64,000 bases of DNA from CAIWHR01 sp963709525 (lineage in GTDB: Bacteria > Pseudomonadota > Gammaproteobacteria > Burkholderiales > Casimicrobiaceae): assembly GCA_963709525.1 (NCBI GenBank), contig CAVPXB010000002.1:1-64000 (forward strand), given 5' to 3'. Made by a program: the position numbers and the translations under genes. Numbering within the stretch: position 1 is the stretch's first letter; each line of letters opens with the position of its first letter. Shown here piece after piece: positions 62,676-64,000 of the stretch. A model generated the notes under the pieces. That model saw nothing but the letters and a program-made list of their open reading frames with translations. It ran no database searches and was not told where the DNA came from.

Positions 62676-63584
62676 ATGAAGCTCGCGCTCGGCCCCCTGC
62701 GCTACTACTGGCCCCGGCAATCGGTGTTCGATTTCTACGCCGGGGTGGCCGACGCGCCGGTGGATATCGTCTATCTCGGCGAGACGGTCTGCGCGCGCCG
62801 GCGCGAGTTGCGTCTTGCCGACTGGCTTGAAATTGCTGCCATGCTCGAAGGCCGTGGCATCGAGGTAGTGCTGTCGACGTTGCCGCTGATCGAGGCCGAA
62901 GCCGACCTGCGCCTAGTGCGCCGAATCGTCGAACAGGTGCGCTTCCGCGTCGAGGCCAACGACATGGGCGCGGTGCGCCTCCTCGCGCAACGCCGCGATG
63001 GCAACGGTTTCGTCGCCGGGGCCACGCTCAACGTCTACGGACCGCATACGCTGGCGCTGCTGGCGGCTGAAGGCGCGAGGCGCTGGGTCACTCCGCCGGA
63101 GGTGGCGGCAACGACGTTGGCCGCGCTGATTGCCGCCGCGCCGCCGGACATCGAAACCGAACTCCTCGTCTGGGGTCGGCTGCCGCTCGCGTATTCGGCG
63201 CGCTGCTTCACGGCGCGGCACTTCAACCTGCAGAAGGACCAATGCGAGTATCGCTGCCTTGGACTCGCCGACGGCATGCCGGTCGACACGCGCGACGGCG
63301 TGCCTTTCCTCAACCTGAACGGTGTCGAGACGCAATCGGCCGGCGTCTGCAACCTGGTCGCCGAACTGCCGGCGATCGCAGCCGCAGGCGTGGACATCGC
63401 CCGCGTAAACCCGCAGGGCGTAGGCACGCTCGAAGTGCTGGCGATAATCGGCGAATTCCTGGCCGGCAGTCTCGATGCCCGCAACGCGTATGATCGACTG
63501 TCGAGCCGGATGCCCGGTCCGCCCTGCAACGGCTTCTGGCACGGGACGTACGGTGCGGACTGGGTGGAGCCCGCCTTTGCGTGA
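62676..63584 (+). CDS. ubiV: UbiV, O2-independent ubiquinone hydroxylation protein (U32 family)
   Basis: 302 residues from ATG 62,676 (MKLALGPLRYYWPRQSVFDF); the frame opens 24 bp earlier but the MKL start fits the family. The four cluster cysteines are Cys39 (YLGETVCARRRE), Cys177, Cys190 and Cys194 (ARCFTARHFNLQKDQCEYRC), with the same 13- and 4-residue spacing as E. coli UbiV (C180, C193, C197) and the same Cys39. It forms the heterodimer with UbiU. Clean frame, full length. Confidence 0.94.
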   Translation: MKLALGPLRYYWPRQSVFDFYAGVADAPVDIVYLGETVCARRRELRLADWLEIAAMLEGRGIEVVLSTLPLIEAEADLRLVRRIVEQVRFRVEANDMGAVRLLAQRRDGNGFVAGATLNVYGPHTLALLAAEGARRWVTPPEVAATTLAALIAAAPPDIETELLVWGRLPLAYSARCFTARHFNLQKDQCEYRCLGLADGMPVDTRDGVPFLNLNGVETQSAGVCNLVAELPAIAAAGVDIARVNPQGVGTLEVLAIIGEFLAGSLDARNAYDRLSSRMPGPPCNGFWHGTYGADWVEPAFA

Positions 63585-63599
63585 GACGGCCCCGGTTTC

Positions 63600-64000
63600 C
63601 GTTCGGGCTGACCTCGTCGAAGCCCCTTCGATCGACTCAGGGCAGGCCCTTCGATCGACTCAGGGCAGGCCCTTCGATCGACTCGGGGCAGGCCCTTCGA
63701 TCTGACTCAGTGGCAGGCCCCTTCGATCGACTCGGGGCAGGCCCTTCGACAAGCTCAGGGCGAACGGTTCAAAATCGACTCAGGGCGAACGGTTCGAGAT
63801 CGACTCAGGGCAGGCCCTTCGACTGACGTATGAAGACCCGTTCGGGCTGAGCCCGTCGAAGCCCCCTCGATCGACTCGGGGCAGGCCCTTCGACAAGCTC
63901 AGGGCGAACGGTTCAAAATCGACTCAGGGCGAACGGTTCGAGATCGACTCAGGGCGAACGGTTCGAGATCGACTCAGGGCGAACGGTTCGAGATCACGAC
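63600..64000. repeat. Dense array of the dispersed repeat at the window end
   Basis: Multiple tandem copies of two alternating words, CTTCGATCGACTCAGGGCAG and CAGGGCGAACGGTTCGAGAT, plus complete CCCTTCGACAAGCTCAGGGC copies, fill the last 400 bp and continue past the edge. In the final 150 bp the unit shortens to about 31 bp (63,917-64,000). No gene is seen. Confidence 0.92.

Noticed and set aside
63600..64000. CRISPR array candidate at the window end
   Set aside because: The units are contiguous variants of one dispersed repeat with no unique spacers of constant length, and no cas genes are present.

Overview
The window joins two unlike pieces of DNA. From about 28,140 to the right end it reads as a high-GC betaproteobacterial chromosome. 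Support: the gene order ribBA-ribH-nusB-thiL-pgpA-pncC-recA-recX, an ubiUV pair, a type IV pilus minor-pilin/pilY1 cluster, and REP-like and 'TTCGACAAGCTCAGG'-type intergenic repeats. From 1 to about 28,140 it holds only giant secreted repeat proteins whose domains (273-bp cadherin-like repeats, a 'DxDxDSINNAVEYVIGG'-type hinge, malectin/fn3/LamG-like modules) recall Verrucomicrobiota or related exoproteins. I infer foreign origin or an assembly chimera.

1-28,140: this block is folded on itself around about 16,478. Gene B (C-terminal part, 1-8,399 +) and gene A (from 8,508 +) reappear on the other strand as gene A (24,512 down to about 16,490) and gene B (28,140 down to 24,619). The right-arm copy has a few frameshifts; the left copy of gene A has dozens. 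The block ends inside a Gfo/Idh/MocA oxidoreductase gene, replacing its C-terminus. The simplest reading is a fold-back long read or misassembly plus a chimeric join; a real inverted duplication is possible and must be tested.

28,140-36,150: two Gfo/Idh/MocA-type oxidoreductase genes, a 39-residue basic protein, a zinc-ribbon/Sel1 membrane protein, a hicAB toxin-antitoxin pair with an apparently leaderless promoter, a CoA-acylating methylmalonate-semialdehyde dehydrogenase, and an AbiEii-type toxin operon whose toxin gene is split by a decayed group II intron.

36,150-46,800 (minus strand): a TonB-like protein, a strong terminator, then the pilus operon in transcription order fimT2, pilE, fimT1, pilV, pilW, pilX, pilY1, with ATGA overlaps. 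PilY1 carries an unusual Cys-rich repeat insertion. Much of this cluster is frameshifted, probably from base-calling, and fimT1 has an in-frame amber codon.

47,000-55,080: a zeta-class GST/isomerase, a small fumarylacetoacetase-family hydrolase and an arylformamidase-like hydrolase (aromatic or tryptophan/gentisate-type catabolism), then a TetR-regulated RND efflux pair with two operator-like palindromes. The pump gene ends inside a 26-bp inverted-repeat element.

55,100-64,000: riboflavin genes (ribBA with a GTP-cyclohydrolase II domain that has lost its zinc cysteines, ribH), nusB, thiL, pgpA, pncC, recA (with a GAAC-N4-GTTC palindrome at its promoter), recX, a structured intergenic repeat, and ubiU/ubiV with all Fe-S cysteines in the expected spacing. 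The end of the window is an array of the dispersed repeat.
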